Shown: piece after piece, positions 1-8,778 of the stretch
Layout: every line of letters begins with the position of its first letter
Numbering within the stretch: the first letter of the stretch is position 1
Source: Marinomonas foliarum
GTDB taxonomy: Bacteria > Pseudomonadota > Gammaproteobacteria > Pseudomonadales > Marinomonadaceae
Reading direction: 5' to 3'
NCBI RefSeq assembly: GCF_003337275.1
Contig: NZ_QPJQ01000027.1
Coordinates: forward strand, 1-63,520
DNA length: 63,520 nt
Position numbers and translations under genes: made by a program
Notes under the pieces: model-generated
Databases searched by the model: none
Told to the model about the DNA's origin: nothing
Seen by the model: only the letters and a program-made list of their open reading frames with translations

Positions 1-2
1 AA

Positions 3-56
3 CAGCATCTTTGTGCTCAGGTCGCGCACGAGCTCACCGATTTCCCGATGCGATAA
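3..56 (+). CDS. possible 3' end of a gene entering from the left edge
   Basis: Reading frame 3 is open from the window edge to a TAA at 54-56 and gives QHLCAQVAHELTDFPMR, which has a protein-like composition. Frames 1 and 2 also stay open for about as long, so the evidence is thin. No family can be named from 17 residues. Confidence 0.25.
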   Translation, partial: QHLCAQVAHELTDFPMR

Positions 57-90
57 GTGCTAGCTAAACACCCATCAAGAAGAGATACAA

Positions 91-229
91 GGTCGTGCCT
101 TTAGGCCGACAAAAAAGCTCTCAACACAAGATCAAAACCTTCTTCACGAGAATGACGTTTTGTTGTGCTAAAGCACGCCCCAAAAAGCTAATAACGACAT
201 TTTAGGCCTTGTCGGGATAAATCCCCGAC
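91..229. repeat. cluster of REP-like palindromes
   Basis: Several short palindromes follow one another in the gap beyond the 3' end of the CDF transporter gene. At 92-110, GTCG-t-GCCT pairs with AGGC-CGAC around a TT loop. At 165-176, GTGCT pairs with AGCAC. At 211-229, GTCGGG pairs with CCCGAC and is followed by CTACAAAAAA. The first and last share a GTCG...CGAC base, a TTAGGCC string nearby and an A-rich flank, as in repetitive extragenic palindromes of many gammaproteobacteria. Whether they recur in the genome cannot be tested inside this window. Confidence 0.45.
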
Positions 230-249
230 CTACAAAAAACCATGGCCGA

Positions 250-1419
250 TTAACTTTCATGGAAGGCCCAAAGCACGGTGGCTTTGTTGATATAGCTCGT
301 TGTTTGTAGCTCCTGCAAAATTTTTGCAGTCAGTTGCGCTAGGTCGGCACCTTCGGGAGTGCTGGCCGAGTTAGCAATGATTTCTAAATCAAGTTTGTTA
401 TTTAAATAGTGCAGGCGAGAGTTTGGTATATCCACATAGCCTGAATGCTGGCGCAGTAAAAAGCCCAAATCGGCCAATATTTGATGGCGTGCTGGTAGTT
501 TTAAATGTGGTGGCTTTCCAGATTTGTGAGTAAAACTGTCTGTCTGGATTGTTTCATCTGTATCCACGTGAACCATCACATCTTCTACTTGTGAGTGCGC
601 TTGCTTGATAGTGTAAGCGACCAAATCCCCAAGGTAGTGACCTTCACTGACGCTCGCATGGCTGGGCACATGGATGTGCATGTCTAGGTAAATTTTTCCC
701 GCCATGGATCTTGCTCGCACGTCGTGAGGCGCCATGACATGTTTTAGGCTGTTGGCGGTTTCTTTAATTTGTGCAATGAGCTTTGGGTCCGGTGCGGTAT
801 CCACAAGTTCAGCAAGGTTTTCCCAGACCATACTGATAGCCATTTTGCCTATTAATAGAGCGACAATAATGGATGCCACCATGTCTGCCCAGCCATAGCC
901 AAAGTAAACACCAATCAAACCAATTAATACTGCTACAGAGGAAAGCGCATCACTACGGCTGTGCCACGCATTGGCAACCAACATTTTGCTGCCAATTTCA
1001 TCACCGGCTTTTTTTGTGTAGTGGAAGATAGCTTCTTTCACTGCGATGGTTGCCACTATGGCAGTAAGTCCGTACCAAGTTAATTGGGCTTGTGATTGTT
1101 CTGCATTGATGGCTTCGTAGCCAATGCCAAACGCAACCACGATAAGTACCATGCCTAGAAAAACGGTGGTTAATGTTTCGAATCGAAGGTGCCCGTAGGG
1201 GTGGTTTTCATCTGGCCCTTGGCGTGAGTTTGCTGAAGCAAAATAGACAAATACGTCTGTGACTAAATCTGATAAGGAATGGATTCCATCGGCAATAAGG
1301 GCTTGTGATTGTGAAAAGTAGCCCGCGACAATTTTTGCTAATCCTAATAGGGCGTCCCAAACCGCGCCAACCAGAGTCACTCTTTTGGCAATATCTTCTT
1401 CTTTTTTAAGTGTTGTCAT
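250..1419 (-). CDS. cation diffusion facilitator (CDF) family metal transporter
   Basis: An inner-membrane antiporter of the CDF family (FieF/MamM type) that should export divalent metal (Zn, Fe, Mn or Cd) against protons. The N-terminal ~210 residues contain about six membrane segments. Metal-site motifs are visible: DGIHSLSD in segment 2 and WHSRSDALSS in segment 5, the usual HxxxD/DxxxD pairs. A cytoplasmic domain follows with DMHIHV and HVDTDE. At 389 aa the protein is roughly 90 residues longer than a typical FieF; the extra C-terminal part (from about residue 295) has a predicted alpha/beta pattern and may be a second cytoplasmic domain. It stands alone on the minus strand, with REP-like palindromes beyond its stop. 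The metal cannot be read from the sequence. Confidence 0.9.
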   Translation of the reverse strand: MTTLKKEEDIAKRVTLVGAVWDALLGLAKIVAGYFSQSQALIADGIHSLSDLVTDVFVYFASANSRQGPDENHPYGHLRFETLTTVFLGMVLIVVAFGIGYEAINAEQSQAQLTWYGLTAIVATIAVKEAIFHYTKKAGDEIGSKMLVANAWHSRSDALSSVAVLIGLIGVYFGYGWADMVASIIVALLIGKMAISMVWENLAELVDTAPDPKLIAQIKETANSLKHVMAPHDVRARSMAGKIYLDMHIHVPSHASVSEGHYLGDLVAYTIKQAHSQVEDVMVHVDTDETIQTDSFTHKSGKPPHLKLPARHQILADLGFLLRQHSGYVDIPNSRLHYLNNKLDLEIIANSASTPEGADLAQLTAKILQELQTTSYINKATVLWAFHES

Positions 1420-1737
1420 GCAGTTAGGGACCTATTTTGATATGCGACAATATGATGGGGGCTATTTGTATCGTTTTCTTAAATTGACTTAATTTATCTA
1501 AAGTTTTTAAGAAGGTTTAAAAAATTAAGTGGTTGATTTTTATTTTGTTTTTAGCTTCTTTTTCTGGTTGCTCTGACGTTTCAATATTCTAAATGACACA
1601 TCAGGGTGTTTTAAATTTTACGGTTTTTTATTGAGTGTTTTGTCAGATTGCCTTGTTATCTGGCTTTGCGAATGTTCTCCCCAAGCTTATCCACGATATC
1701 TGTGGAAAAGCTTGGCAAGCCCAATGAAAATGGCGCT
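1420..1737. other. 318-bp gene-free stretch with a strong dyad at 1682-1715
   Basis: This gap lies between the CDF gene start and the rdgC stop, both on the minus strand. It is AT-rich and has no convincing ORF. Its only clear structure is a hairpin: CCAAGCTT (1682-1689 region) pairs with AAGCTTGG (1708-1715), and an inner TCCAC/GTGGA stem sits above an A-A mismatch. The arms contain two DnaA-box-like 9-mers in opposite orientation, TTATCCACG at 1687-1695 and the complement of TTTTCCACA at 1701-1709. On the minus strand it lies just past rdgC but has no U-tract, so it is not a typical intrinsic terminator. The CDF promoter must lie towards the 1420 end. Confidence 0.5.
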
Positions 1738-2634
1738 TTAATTGATTTCAAACCACAAGCAATAGGAAGTAAAAAACTCTCTCATGGTAAGAGACATTAG
1801 GGAGAAGTTTGCATCCATGTCTGATAAACCACCACCTTGAGAGTCATTAAATGCTGCTTCTTTTAGTGCGTCATCAAATTTAATTTTGCGTAATGTTAGG
1901 TCGTCATGAAGTACGAAGCTTAGTTTATCTGTCCAACGTAGGCCTAGGTTTTTCACTGCCATGCCTTGCTGCAAATGACGTGTAACGTCTTCAGATAAAG
2001 GCTCTAGAGACTTAAAGCGAATTGTTGCTTTGTCTTCAGACGCGTCTTGGATTTCACATTCGTCACCGGTTTCTAGGCTGGCTGGCACTTCATTTTTTAC
2101 TAGCCAATCCGTCATCAGTGATGACGGTGAAACCTGTGCTTGCAAAGGCGTCATTGGGAAGCTGCCAAGCGTCGTTTGCAAGTGCTTAAACAACTGTTCT
2201 GTCATGCTGGCGTTTGTGCTGTTGAGAACCAGTATTTTGGCTTGCAAATCAATGTATGCCCAGATGTCTGTGCGCTTAGAAAAGGCTTTCGGACGAAGAG
2301 TAAAAACCAATTCGTCTTTCATGTCGGATTTTTCTTTGCGACCTACTTTGCGACCTTCAATCAATTCGATTTCAGCCACTTTGGCTTCCAGTTCTTCCCG
2401 TACCACGGCAGAAGGCAAAACTTTTTCTTCTTTACCTGCACGGAATAGCAAACAACGGTCACTTGCTAAGCTCCATTGTTCGCTGTTACGAATAAGTGGA
2501 AGCCAGCCGAAAGAGAACTCTTCTTGAGATCCGCACTCTTTTAATGGGAACTCAGGAATTTTGTCGATGAGTTCATTGGTATCTAGTGATTCGGTATCTT
2601 TTAGTTGGAATATCTGGGCGTTCTTGAACCACAT
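1738..2634 (-). CDS. rdgC: recombination-associated protein RdgC
   Basis: RdgC is a nucleoid-associated, ring-forming dsDNA-binding protein known in E. coli to restrain RecA and to be needed in some replication-restart mutants. The 298-aa length matches the family (about 300). Family landmarks include the N-terminal MWFKNAQIF, the GWLPL segment, the LPSAVVREEL helix and a C-terminal LGLRWTDKLSFVLHDDL stretch. It starts 2 nt after the tdk stop on the same strand, so the two genes are very probably co-transcribed (tdk then rdgC). The start ATG at 2632-2634 fits the conserved family N-terminus. No oddities are seen. Confidence 0.95.
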   Translation of the reverse strand: MWFKNAQIFQLKDTESLDTNELIDKIPEFPLKECGSQEEFSFGWLPLIRNSEQWSLASDRCLLFRAGKEEKVLPSAVVREELEAKVAEIELIEGRKVGRKEKSDMKDELVFTLRPKAFSKRTDIWAYIDLQAKILVLNSTNASMTEQLFKHLQTTLGSFPMTPLQAQVSPSSLMTDWLVKNEVPASLETGDECEIQDASEDKATIRFKSLEPLSEDVTRHLQQGMAVKNLGLRWTDKLSFVLHDDLTLRKIKFDDALKEAAFNDSQGGGLSDMDANFSLMSLTMREFFTSYCLWFEIN

Positions 2635-2636
2635 AA

Positions 2637-3215
2637 TTAGTCTCTCACGGCTTCTTTAAAGTGTTTTCGGCAGACGGACAAGTAGCGGTCGTTACCGCCT
2701 ATTTCTACTTGAGCGCCTTCTTTAACAGGGGTTCCTTGTTCATTAAGTCGAATGACCATGGTGGCTTTGCTGCCACAATGACATACGGTTTTCAATTCAA
2801 TTAACTTATCAGACCAAGCCAGTAAGGCTTGGCTGCCTTCGAACAGCTCTCCTTGAAAATCGGTGCGTATGCCAAAAGCGAGCACAGGAATGTGCTGTTT
2901 ATCGACAATTTCAGATAACGCATAAACTTGTTCTTTGGTTAAGAATTGCGCTTCATCAATCAATATACAGCTTAATCTTTGCTGATTGATTTCATTTTGA
3001 ATTAACGCAACAAGGTCGGTGTCGTTATCAAACAAGCAAGCTTCTGCAGATATGCCAATACGAGAAGCGATTTGCCCTGTTTCAAATCGGTCATCTATCG
3101 ATGCTGTAAGAAGTAAAACCCGCATGCCTCGCTCTTGGTAGTTGTGAGCAGATTGCAGTAAAACGGTGGATTTTCCTGCGTTCATCGCGGAGTAATAAAA
3201 ATACAGTTTGGCCAT
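2637..3215 (-). CDS. tdk: thymidine kinase
   Basis: Phosphorylates thymidine to dTMP with ATP in the pyrimidine salvage pathway. This is the type II (TK1-like, tetrameric) form. It has the P-loop SAMNAGKST at residues 9-17, the Walker B-like LIDEAQFL at about 85-92 with the catalytic Glu, and a zinc-binding set consisting of CHCGSKA near residue 145 plus a C-terminal CRKH. The length of 192 aa is normal. It is the first gene of a probable two-gene unit with rdgC, which begins 2 nt downstream. The cytoplasmic enzyme appears intact. Confidence 0.97.
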   Translation of the reverse strand: MAKLYFYYSAMNAGKSTVLLQSAHNYQERGMRVLLLTASIDDRFETGQIASRIGISAEACLFDNDTDLVALIQNEINQQRLSCILIDEAQFLTKEQVYALSEIVDKQHIPVLAFGIRTDFQGELFEGSQALLAWSDKLIELKTVCHCGSKATMVIRLNEQGTPVKEGAQVEIGGNDRYLSVCRKHFKEAVRD

Positions 3216-3312
3216 ATCGAGTCTGTTTTTCTGTTTGCTGTTTAAAATGGCTGGCTAGTATAGCAAATCACTATTGTTAGTGGTTCTTTTTCATGGGGAT
3301 AATTTACTCACT

Positions 3313-3624
3313 TTACCTGATGGCTTTGGCCACCGTCTTTTTGGATTTGGTGGTTTTGCTATTGGTGAGGGAGCTATTAACTTGTAATGTTAGCCATTCA
3401 GCGCGCTTTAAGCCCTTTAGATCACAGAGTTGATCGAGTTTCTCAAGGACTTCTTGCTCTATGAGAAGTTCTAAGCGTTTTAACCCTTGTGCTTTTTCTT
3501 TCTCACGTTGCGCTCGCTTATTGATTTTGAGCTGATCTTTTCTTGTGAGAGGTTGGCTTCTAGGGCGGCCTGGCGATTTGCCAAATAGATCTATGGTATT
3601 GCGGTCGGATGAGGCTTTGGCCAT
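3313..3624 (-). CDS. small YbfE-like (LexA-regulated family) protein
   Basis: A 103-aa basic protein resembling E. coli YbfE. It has an N-terminal DRNTIDLFGKSPGRPRS segment, then PLTRKDQLKINKRAQRE and an AQGLKRLELLIEQEVLEKLD stretch, followed by a lysine-rich tail. E. coli ybfE belongs to the LexA regulon; the biochemical role of the family is unknown. I see no clear CTGT-N8-ACAG LexA box in the short gap upstream (3625-3656), so SOS control here is only inferred from the family. The lysine/arginine richness and the ribbon-helix-helix-like middle are compatible with nucleic-acid binding. It lies between prc and tdk on the minus strand. Confidence 0.7.
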   Translation of the reverse strand: MAKASSDRNTIDLFGKSPGRPRSQPLTRKDQLKINKRAQREKEKAQGLKRLELLIEQEVLEKLDQLCDLKGLKRAEWLTLQVNSSLTNSKTTKSKKTVAKAIR

Positions 3625-3655
3625 GGTATTAGGTACGTTCGTTTTGGTGAGTTAG

Positions 3656-3694
3656 AAAAGGGCAAAACGCATTATTGATTCGTTTCGCCCTTTA
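3656..3694 (-). terminator. stem-loop terminator after prc
   Basis: Immediately beyond the prc stop, on the minus strand, AAAGGGC pairs with GCCCTTT and AAACG with CGTTT, separated by one mismatch, around an 11-nt loop. The stem is followed by only a short U-rich run (TTTTC), so termination may be partial. Confidence 0.6.
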
Positions 3695-3698
3695 TAGA

Positions 3699-5747
3699 CT
3701 AGTTTTTTGCAGTTTTCTTATCTGCTTGTTCTTGTGCCATTTGGTTGGTGGCGATGAAGTCTAACAAAATCTCAGACGCTTCTTTAGCGTAGGTATCTTC
3801 TTCGACAGGTTCTATATCGTCAACCGATTCTAGCGCTTCAAGGCCGAGTGCTGTGCGACGTGTGTTTTCGCGTTCCAGTTCTCTTTCTTTGCTTTCTTCT
3901 CGCTGTTTTATGCGCTCTTCTTCATTCAATGAAATTGTTTTGTAGGTTTCAACTTGTTTTTTGAACTCATCGATTTGTTCATTAATCGCAATAAAATTAG
4001 GGTCCTTTGCCATTCTGTCTTCATGACGAGGCTCTAGAATTGGCAAGTACGCAGGCATGTTCCAGTAAACTGGGTAGCGTGTTTCATGAATTTTATCCCA
4101 TGGTAACGGGTTGTCTAGCGCGCTCTCTCCAATAGTTTCTTTATCTATCAGAGAAGGGAAGGCTATGTCTGGCATGACGCCTTTGTGTTGGGTACTTTCA
4201 CCCGATACACGATAGAATTTAGCCTGTGTTACTTTAAGCTGGCCTTTGTCCAACTCTTGTAATACTTGGACGGTCCCTTTCCCGAAGGTTTGGTCACCAA
4301 GAATAAGTGCACGTCCATAATCTTGTAATGCGCCAGCAACGATTTCCGACGCTGATGCACTCATACGGTTTACTAGGACTGCCATAGGCCCGCTGTAGGC
4401 GATACCAGGGTCAGAGTCGCCTAATGGCGTGACACGTCCGCTTTGGTCTCGTATCTGAACCGTAGGGCCAGAGGGTATAAACAAACCTGCTAAGGCGTTG
4501 GCTTCTTGTAATGAGCCGCCACCATTGTTGCGTAGATCTAGAATTAGCGCGGAGATATCTTCTTTACGCAGTTCTTCTATTAGTTTTTTAGTGTCACGAG
4601 TGGAACTTTTGTAGTTTTGATCGCCAGCTTGGATAGCGGCAAAATCAGAATAAAAAGTCGGTAAGGTAATGACGCCGACTTTGTATTTTTCACCATCACG
4701 TTCGACTTCTACAACTTCTTTTTTGGCAGATTGGTCTTCCAATTTTACTTTCTTGCGTACTATGCTGATTTTTTTGCTAGTTTGCGTGTTGCCTTTACTG
4801 GGCGTTACTTCCAATGTCACCTTGGTGTCGCGTTCACCGCGGATCATATCGACAACGTCGTCAAGGCGCATGCCAACCACATCAATCATTGGTTTGCCTT
4901 CTTGGCCAACGGCAATGATTCTATCGTTAGGAGAAAGGTCGCTTTGGCTGGCTGCTGGTCCACCAGGTACTAGGCGAACGACTTTTGTATAATCATCTTC
5001 CATTTGTAATACGGCGCCAATCCCTTCAAGAGATAGGCTCATATTGATATTGAAGGTCTCAGACGCCCGTGGGGCAAAGTAGCTGGTGTGAGGGTCTAAA
5101 GCAGCGGTAATGGCATTAGCAAAGGTTTGGTAGACGTCGATAGCGTTAGTCTGGTCAACCTGCTTAAGTTGATTTTTATAGCGACGCTCAAGGACCGAAA
5201 TGATTTTTTCTTCGTCTTCGCCATTTAACTTTAGGGTCAGCGCACGATTTTTCAGGCGTTTACGCCAGTAATCATCGAGTTCGGCTTCGCTGGTTGCCCA
5301 TTTGAGAGCCTCTGGGTCTGCGTTTAAGGCTTCGTCTACTGTGTAGTCAAATCCCTTCACCATGTCTGGAAGTTGGCCTTTAAGGTCGAGCAAACGTTTT
5401 TCAAGGCGCTCAAGGTAAAGGTTATAAATGGTATACGCAACCTGTGTGTCGCCATTACGCAAAGCGTCATCTAGGCTGTTTCTGTATTGAGACAGCTTCT
5501 CTATATCGCTTTTTAGAAAGAAGCTTTTGCTGGGATCGAGTGCTTCAATGTAATAATCAAACGCTTTGGCCGAAATGGTATCATCGATCAGAGGTCTGTT
5601 ATAATGAATGCCTTCCAGCATTTCGACTAGTTCTTTGGATACTTTGTCATATTCATGAGGAGGCTGCAGCTCCTGATAAGCAGACACAGAGGTGGAGGCA
5701 AAGGTGTAGCCGGTTAAAAGGCAAAGCAAAAGGCGTTTATAGTTCAT
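3699..5747 (-). CDS. prc: carboxy-terminal processing protease Prc (Tsp, S41 family)
   Basis: A periplasmic tail-specific protease that trims or degrades proteins from the C-terminus; in E. coli it processes PBP3 and, with NlpI, turns over MepS. A signal peptide covers about residues 1-23. A long helical N-terminal region follows, then a PDZ domain from about residue 239 (GIGAVLQME ... VPGGPAA ... DRIIAVG), and then the S41 core. The catalytic Ser is in RMSASASEI near residue 460 and the Lys in GDQTFGKGT near 487. The C-terminal ~150 residues (DUF3340 region) are charged and helical. The 682-aa length matches E. coli Prc. It is a single gene with its own terminator, divergent from the M18 aminopeptidase. 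Confidence 0.96.
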   Translation of the reverse strand: MNYKRLLLCLLTGYTFASTSVSAYQELQPPHEYDKVSKELVEMLEGIHYNRPLIDDTISAKAFDYYIEALDPSKSFFLKSDIEKLSQYRNSLDDALRNGDTQVAYTIYNLYLERLEKRLLDLKGQLPDMVKGFDYTVDEALNADPEALKWATSEAELDDYWRKRLKNRALTLKLNGEDEEKIISVLERRYKNQLKQVDQTNAIDVYQTFANAITAALDPHTSYFAPRASETFNINMSLSLEGIGAVLQMEDDYTKVVRLVPGGPAASQSDLSPNDRIIAVGQEGKPMIDVVGMRLDDVVDMIRGERDTKVTLEVTPSKGNTQTSKKISIVRKKVKLEDQSAKKEVVEVERDGEKYKVGVITLPTFYSDFAAIQAGDQNYKSSTRDTKKLIEELRKEDISALILDLRNNGGGSLQEANALAGLFIPSGPTVQIRDQSGRVTPLGDSDPGIAYSGPMAVLVNRMSASASEIVAGALQDYGRALILGDQTFGKGTVQVLQELDKGQLKVTQAKFYRVSGESTQHKGVMPDIAFPSLIDKETIGESALDNPLPWDKIHETRYPVYWNMPAYLPILEPRHEDRMAKDPNFIAINEQIDEFKKQVETYKTISLNEEERIKQREESKERELERENTRRTALGLEALESVDDIEPVEEDTYAKEASEILLDFIATNQMAQEQADKKTAKN

Positions 5748-5869
5748 CCGGAATGTTTTCTCTCTGTCTATTTAATACATCATTAGTAAAATCATATTAG
5801 ACACTGAGCTGTAAGGCTAGCTTAAGTGTTAAAAAGTCACTTTTTTAAAGCATTGTGCTATAGGATATT

Positions 5870-7168
5870 ATGGAATTTTCAAACTTTAATGATTCTTTAC
5901 TGTCATTTCTTCACGCTTCGCCCACACCGTTTCATGCCACCGCAAGCATGCGTAATGCATTACTTGCGGAAGGGTATGTCGAGCTATTGGAAGAAGATAA
6001 CTGGGAAATTGAGGAAGGTGGGAAGTATTTTGTAACGCGTAATGAATCATCTTTGATTGCTTTTACCACGCCCCAGCTAACCATGCATCATACCGGTTGG
6101 CGAATGATTGGAGCCCATACGGATAGCCCTTGCTTAAAATTGAAGCCGAATGCACAAGTCGATCGTTTTGGTTACCACCAGTTGGGCGTTGAGGTTTATG
6201 GTGGGGTTTTGCTTCACACTTGGTTGGATCGAGATTTATCGATTGCTGGCCGTATCACGCTAAAAAATCAAGAGGGTGAGATTGTTAGTCGTTTGATTGA
6301 CTTTAAAGACCCGATTGCGGTTGTGCCAAATCTAGCGATTCATTTGAATCGACAAGCTAATGAAGGCTTCTCAGTTAATCCACAAGAAGAAATTTTGCCG
6401 ATTTTGTGTGGGGCTGAAAATGAGTTTGACCTACATGAGCTCTTAAAAGGACAGCTGCAAAAGCAATACCCAGATTTGTCCATTGCTAGTATTTTAGACT
6501 TTGAACTGAGTCTTTATGATACGCAGCCGCCCGCATTGGTTGGTTTGCATAAAGAGTATATATGCTCCGCTCGTTTGGATAATTTGTTGAGTTGTTTTGT
6601 TGGTTTGCAGGCTTTGCTAGATGGTGATCAACAGCGTCCAAGTTTGCTTATCTGCACGGATCACGAAGAGATTGGTAGCTTGTCTGCTTGCGGTGCGAAT
6701 GGCCCATTTTTAGAAGATGTATTGCATCGTTTAACGCCAGACCCAGAGCAATATGTTCAATCTATTCAGCGCTCCATGTTGGTGTCTGCGGATAATGCTC
6801 ACGCTCTTCATCCGAACTATGCCCACAAACATGATAAAAATCACGCGCCTGCTATAAATAAAGGGGCAGTAATCAAGGTGAATGCGAACCAACGTTATGC
6901 GACGAATAGCGAAACAGCGAGCATTTATCGTGATATCGCAGCCGAAGAAAATTACGATGTGCAGTGCTTTGTCGTTCGTAGTGATATGGCTTGCGGTAGC
7001 ACAATTGGCCCAATCACATCAGGTGAGATAGGGGTTCCCACTATTGATATTGGCTTGCCGACGTTTGGCATGCATTCAATTCGTGAGTTGGCGGGAAGTC
7101 GTGATGCTTATGGGTTGTATAAAGTGCTAGCTCGTTTTACAAAACGAGATAAATTGATCACTCGATAG
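5870..7168 (+). CDS. apeB: M18 family aminopeptidase (ApeB/aspartyl aminopeptidase type)
   Basis: A cytoplasmic dinuclear zinc aminopeptidase that removes N-terminal residues, in this family often acidic ones. Metal and catalytic residues are visible in order: GAHTDSP (about 80-86), ARLDNL (about 240), TDHEEIGS (about 261-268), SADNAHALHP (about 305) and the terminal GLPTFGMHS (about 395). The 432-aa length is typical for bacterial M18 enzymes. The ATG at 5870 is chosen because the alternative +1-frame ORF is a shadow and the downstream residues fit the family N-terminus (SFLHASPTPFHA). It is divergent from prc and convergent with the TolC-family gene; they share the terminator at 7197-7230. 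The substrate preference is not provable from sequence. Confidence 0.93.
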   Translation: MEFSNFNDSLLSFLHASPTPFHATASMRNALLAEGYVELLEEDNWEIEEGGKYFVTRNESSLIAFTTPQLTMHHTGWRMIGAHTDSPCLKLKPNAQVDRFGYHQLGVEVYGGVLLHTWLDRDLSIAGRITLKNQEGEIVSRLIDFKDPIAVVPNLAIHLNRQANEGFSVNPQEEILPILCGAENEFDLHELLKGQLQKQYPDLSIASILDFELSLYDTQPPALVGLHKEYICSARLDNLLSCFVGLQALLDGDQQRPSLLICTDHEEIGSLSACGANGPFLEDVLHRLTPDPEQYVQSIQRSMLVSADNAHALHPNYAHKHDKNHAPAINKGAVIKVNANQRYATNSETASIYRDIAAEENYDVQCFVVRSDMACGSTIGPITSGEIGVPTIDIGLPTFGMHSIRELAGSRDAYGLYKVLARFTKRDKLITR

Positions 7169-7196
7169 GATCGAAAGAGTGTTGCTGTAATCAATA

Positions 7197-7230
7197 AAAA
7201 AGCCGCAAAACAGTGTTTTACGGCTTTTCT
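7197..7230. terminator. bidirectional intrinsic terminator between apeB and the tolC-like gene
   Basis: AAAAGCCG pairs with CGGCTTTT and AAAAC with GTTTT around an AGT loop, with an A-run on the left and a T-run on the right. It therefore works on both strands for the two convergent genes. Confidence 0.85.
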
Positions 7231-7253
7231 TTATATGAATAGCAATGGACTGA

Positions 7254-8582
7254 TTAGTTTTTAGCAACCAACCATTTGTCTAATTCTTTGATCTTGTCTT
7301 CCGTTAAATCTCCAGTGGCTTCCAGAAGATTGAGTTTCTGCAAGACAAAGTTATAGCGGTATTGTTCATAAGTATTTTGTGCATTGAAGAGATTGGATTG
7401 TGCGTCCAATAATTCAACAAGGTTACGAGTACCAACATCATAGCCAGCTCTTGTTGCTTCTAATGCGCTTGTTCTAGAGCGGATTAGCTGCTGTTGGGCA
7501 TCGATTTGAGCAACGGCAGTTTGCAAGTCGAGATATAGGCTACGGATGTTAAGCTCAATGGACTGAATAGAGCTTGCTCTTTGTTCGGTGACAGACTCAG
7601 CTTGTGACGTTGCTTGGCGAACCGAAGCGCTGATTGCGCCACCGCTGTATAGCGGAATGCTCACACCTAATCCGATGGCGGCATTGTTTGTTACGCCATC
7701 TTGCATGGAAGCAGGCGCACTATTGCTATAATCAGTGTCTGTTCTTGATATAGAGCCTGTTATGGCAACTGTTGGTGTGCGGCCATTGGCTTTTTGGATA
7801 TTGATGTTGTTCAGTGCACTTTCTAGAGAAAGGCTTAGAATTTTCAGATCTTTGTTATCTAGTCGAGCTTTGGCAATCAAAGAATCCACTGTCATATTAG
7901 GGTCTAAGCGAATAGGGTAGTCTTCTGACAGTTGCGGAATGGTCCTGATCTCTTGGCCTGTTCTTTGGAACAAGGCTTTTTGAGCATAAGACACGCTAGA
8001 TCGGGCACTTAATTCAGTTACTCTAACAGAGTCATATTCAGCTTGGGCATCTTGCAGGTCAGTAATGGATGCCAAACCTACTTCATATTGCTTTTTAGCG
8101 CGGTCTAGCTGACTTGCTGTGCTTTTTACTAATGCTTCAGTTGTTTGAAGTGTGGATTGCGCAATTAACAGGTTGAAGTATTCCGTTAAAGTTTGAAGAG
8201 CAAGATCTTCAGAGGCGTTCTCGTAGCTAATACCAGCACTTTTTGAGTCTAACTCAACTGCGTCAACCGCATAGCCAAGTGCAGGTGAGTAAATCGGGTA
8301 ATCTAGCTGCAATGCTAATGAGTTTGAGGTGCTGTCAAAATCACTCGAAGAAGTGTCTGTTTTATCGTAACCAAGATTGCCGTTAAAAGAGATGCTTGGG
8401 TATAAGTTCCCTTTGGAAACTGTCACACCTTCTTTTTGTGCTTGGTAAGTGGCTGCTGCCGCTCTTAGACTAGGGTCATGCTTTTGGGCTAGTTTGTATA
8501 CTTCGTATATGCTTTCAGCTTGAGCAGTCGCGCTAGTTAGCACTGCTGCGGCAATGAGTGATGATATAATATGCTTTTTCAT
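7254..8582 (-). CDS. tolC: TolC family outer-membrane channel protein
   Basis: The outer-membrane/periplasmic tunnel of type I secretion and RND/MFS tripartite efflux. It has a signal peptide (1-22, ending TAQA) and two OEP repeats of mainly long amphipathic helices. Typical TolC landmarks include EVYKLAQKHDPSLRAAAATY near residue 28, ARKQYEVGL-like spacing in DRAKKQYEVGLASITDLQ, and the second-repeat counterpart TRAGYDVGTRNLVELLDAQ near 380. The 442-aa length is a normal TolC core without the extended C-terminal tail. No membrane-fusion or pump gene is adjacent, which is usual for a shared TolC. There is a 196-bp gap to the next upstream gene, so it probably has its own promoter. Confidence 0.92.
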   Translation of the reverse strand: MKKHIISSLIAAAVLTSATAQAESIYEVYKLAQKHDPSLRAAAATYQAQKEGVTVSKGNLYPSISFNGNLGYDKTDTSSSDFDSTSNSLALQLDYPIYSPALGYAVDAVELDSKSAGISYENASEDLALQTLTEYFNLLIAQSTLQTTEALVKSTASQLDRAKKQYEVGLASITDLQDAQAEYDSVRVTELSARSSVSYAQKALFQRTGQEIRTIPQLSEDYPIRLDPNMTVDSLIAKARLDNKDLKILSLSLESALNNINIQKANGRTPTVAITGSISRTDTDYSNSAPASMQDGVTNNAAIGLGVSIPLYSGGAISASVRQATSQAESVTEQRASSIQSIELNIRSLYLDLQTAVAQIDAQQQLIRSRTSALEATRAGYDVGTRNLVELLDAQSNLFNAQNTYEQYRYNFVLQKLNLLEATGDLTEDKIKELDKWLVAKN

Positions 8583-8778
8583 AGATCTCTGTGGGCTCGT
8601 ATTATGAAATATAGTTATAATACTACCTTAAGTTTTTATCTTGTGGCAGTGCTTGTGTTGCTATATCTATTATGACTATTGACCATATCATAACGAATTC
8701 TTTTAAATGGTGTTCGATTGTGAAAAATTAATGCAAGAGAAGTGAGGATTTAACCTCATTTCCCTTTATTTTGCGCAA

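Noticed and set aside
2030..2527. Long plus-strand ORFs opposite rdgC
   Set aside because: They are antisense frames of an intact conserved gene and show no protein-like features or ribosome sites.
3625..3656. LexA box for the YbfE-like gene
   Set aside because: No CTGT-N8-ACAG pattern is present in the upstream gap.
8720..8765. Possible terminator after the DUF4139-like gene
   Set aside because: Only a 5-bp TGAGG/CCTCA stem without a U-tract on the relevant strand.
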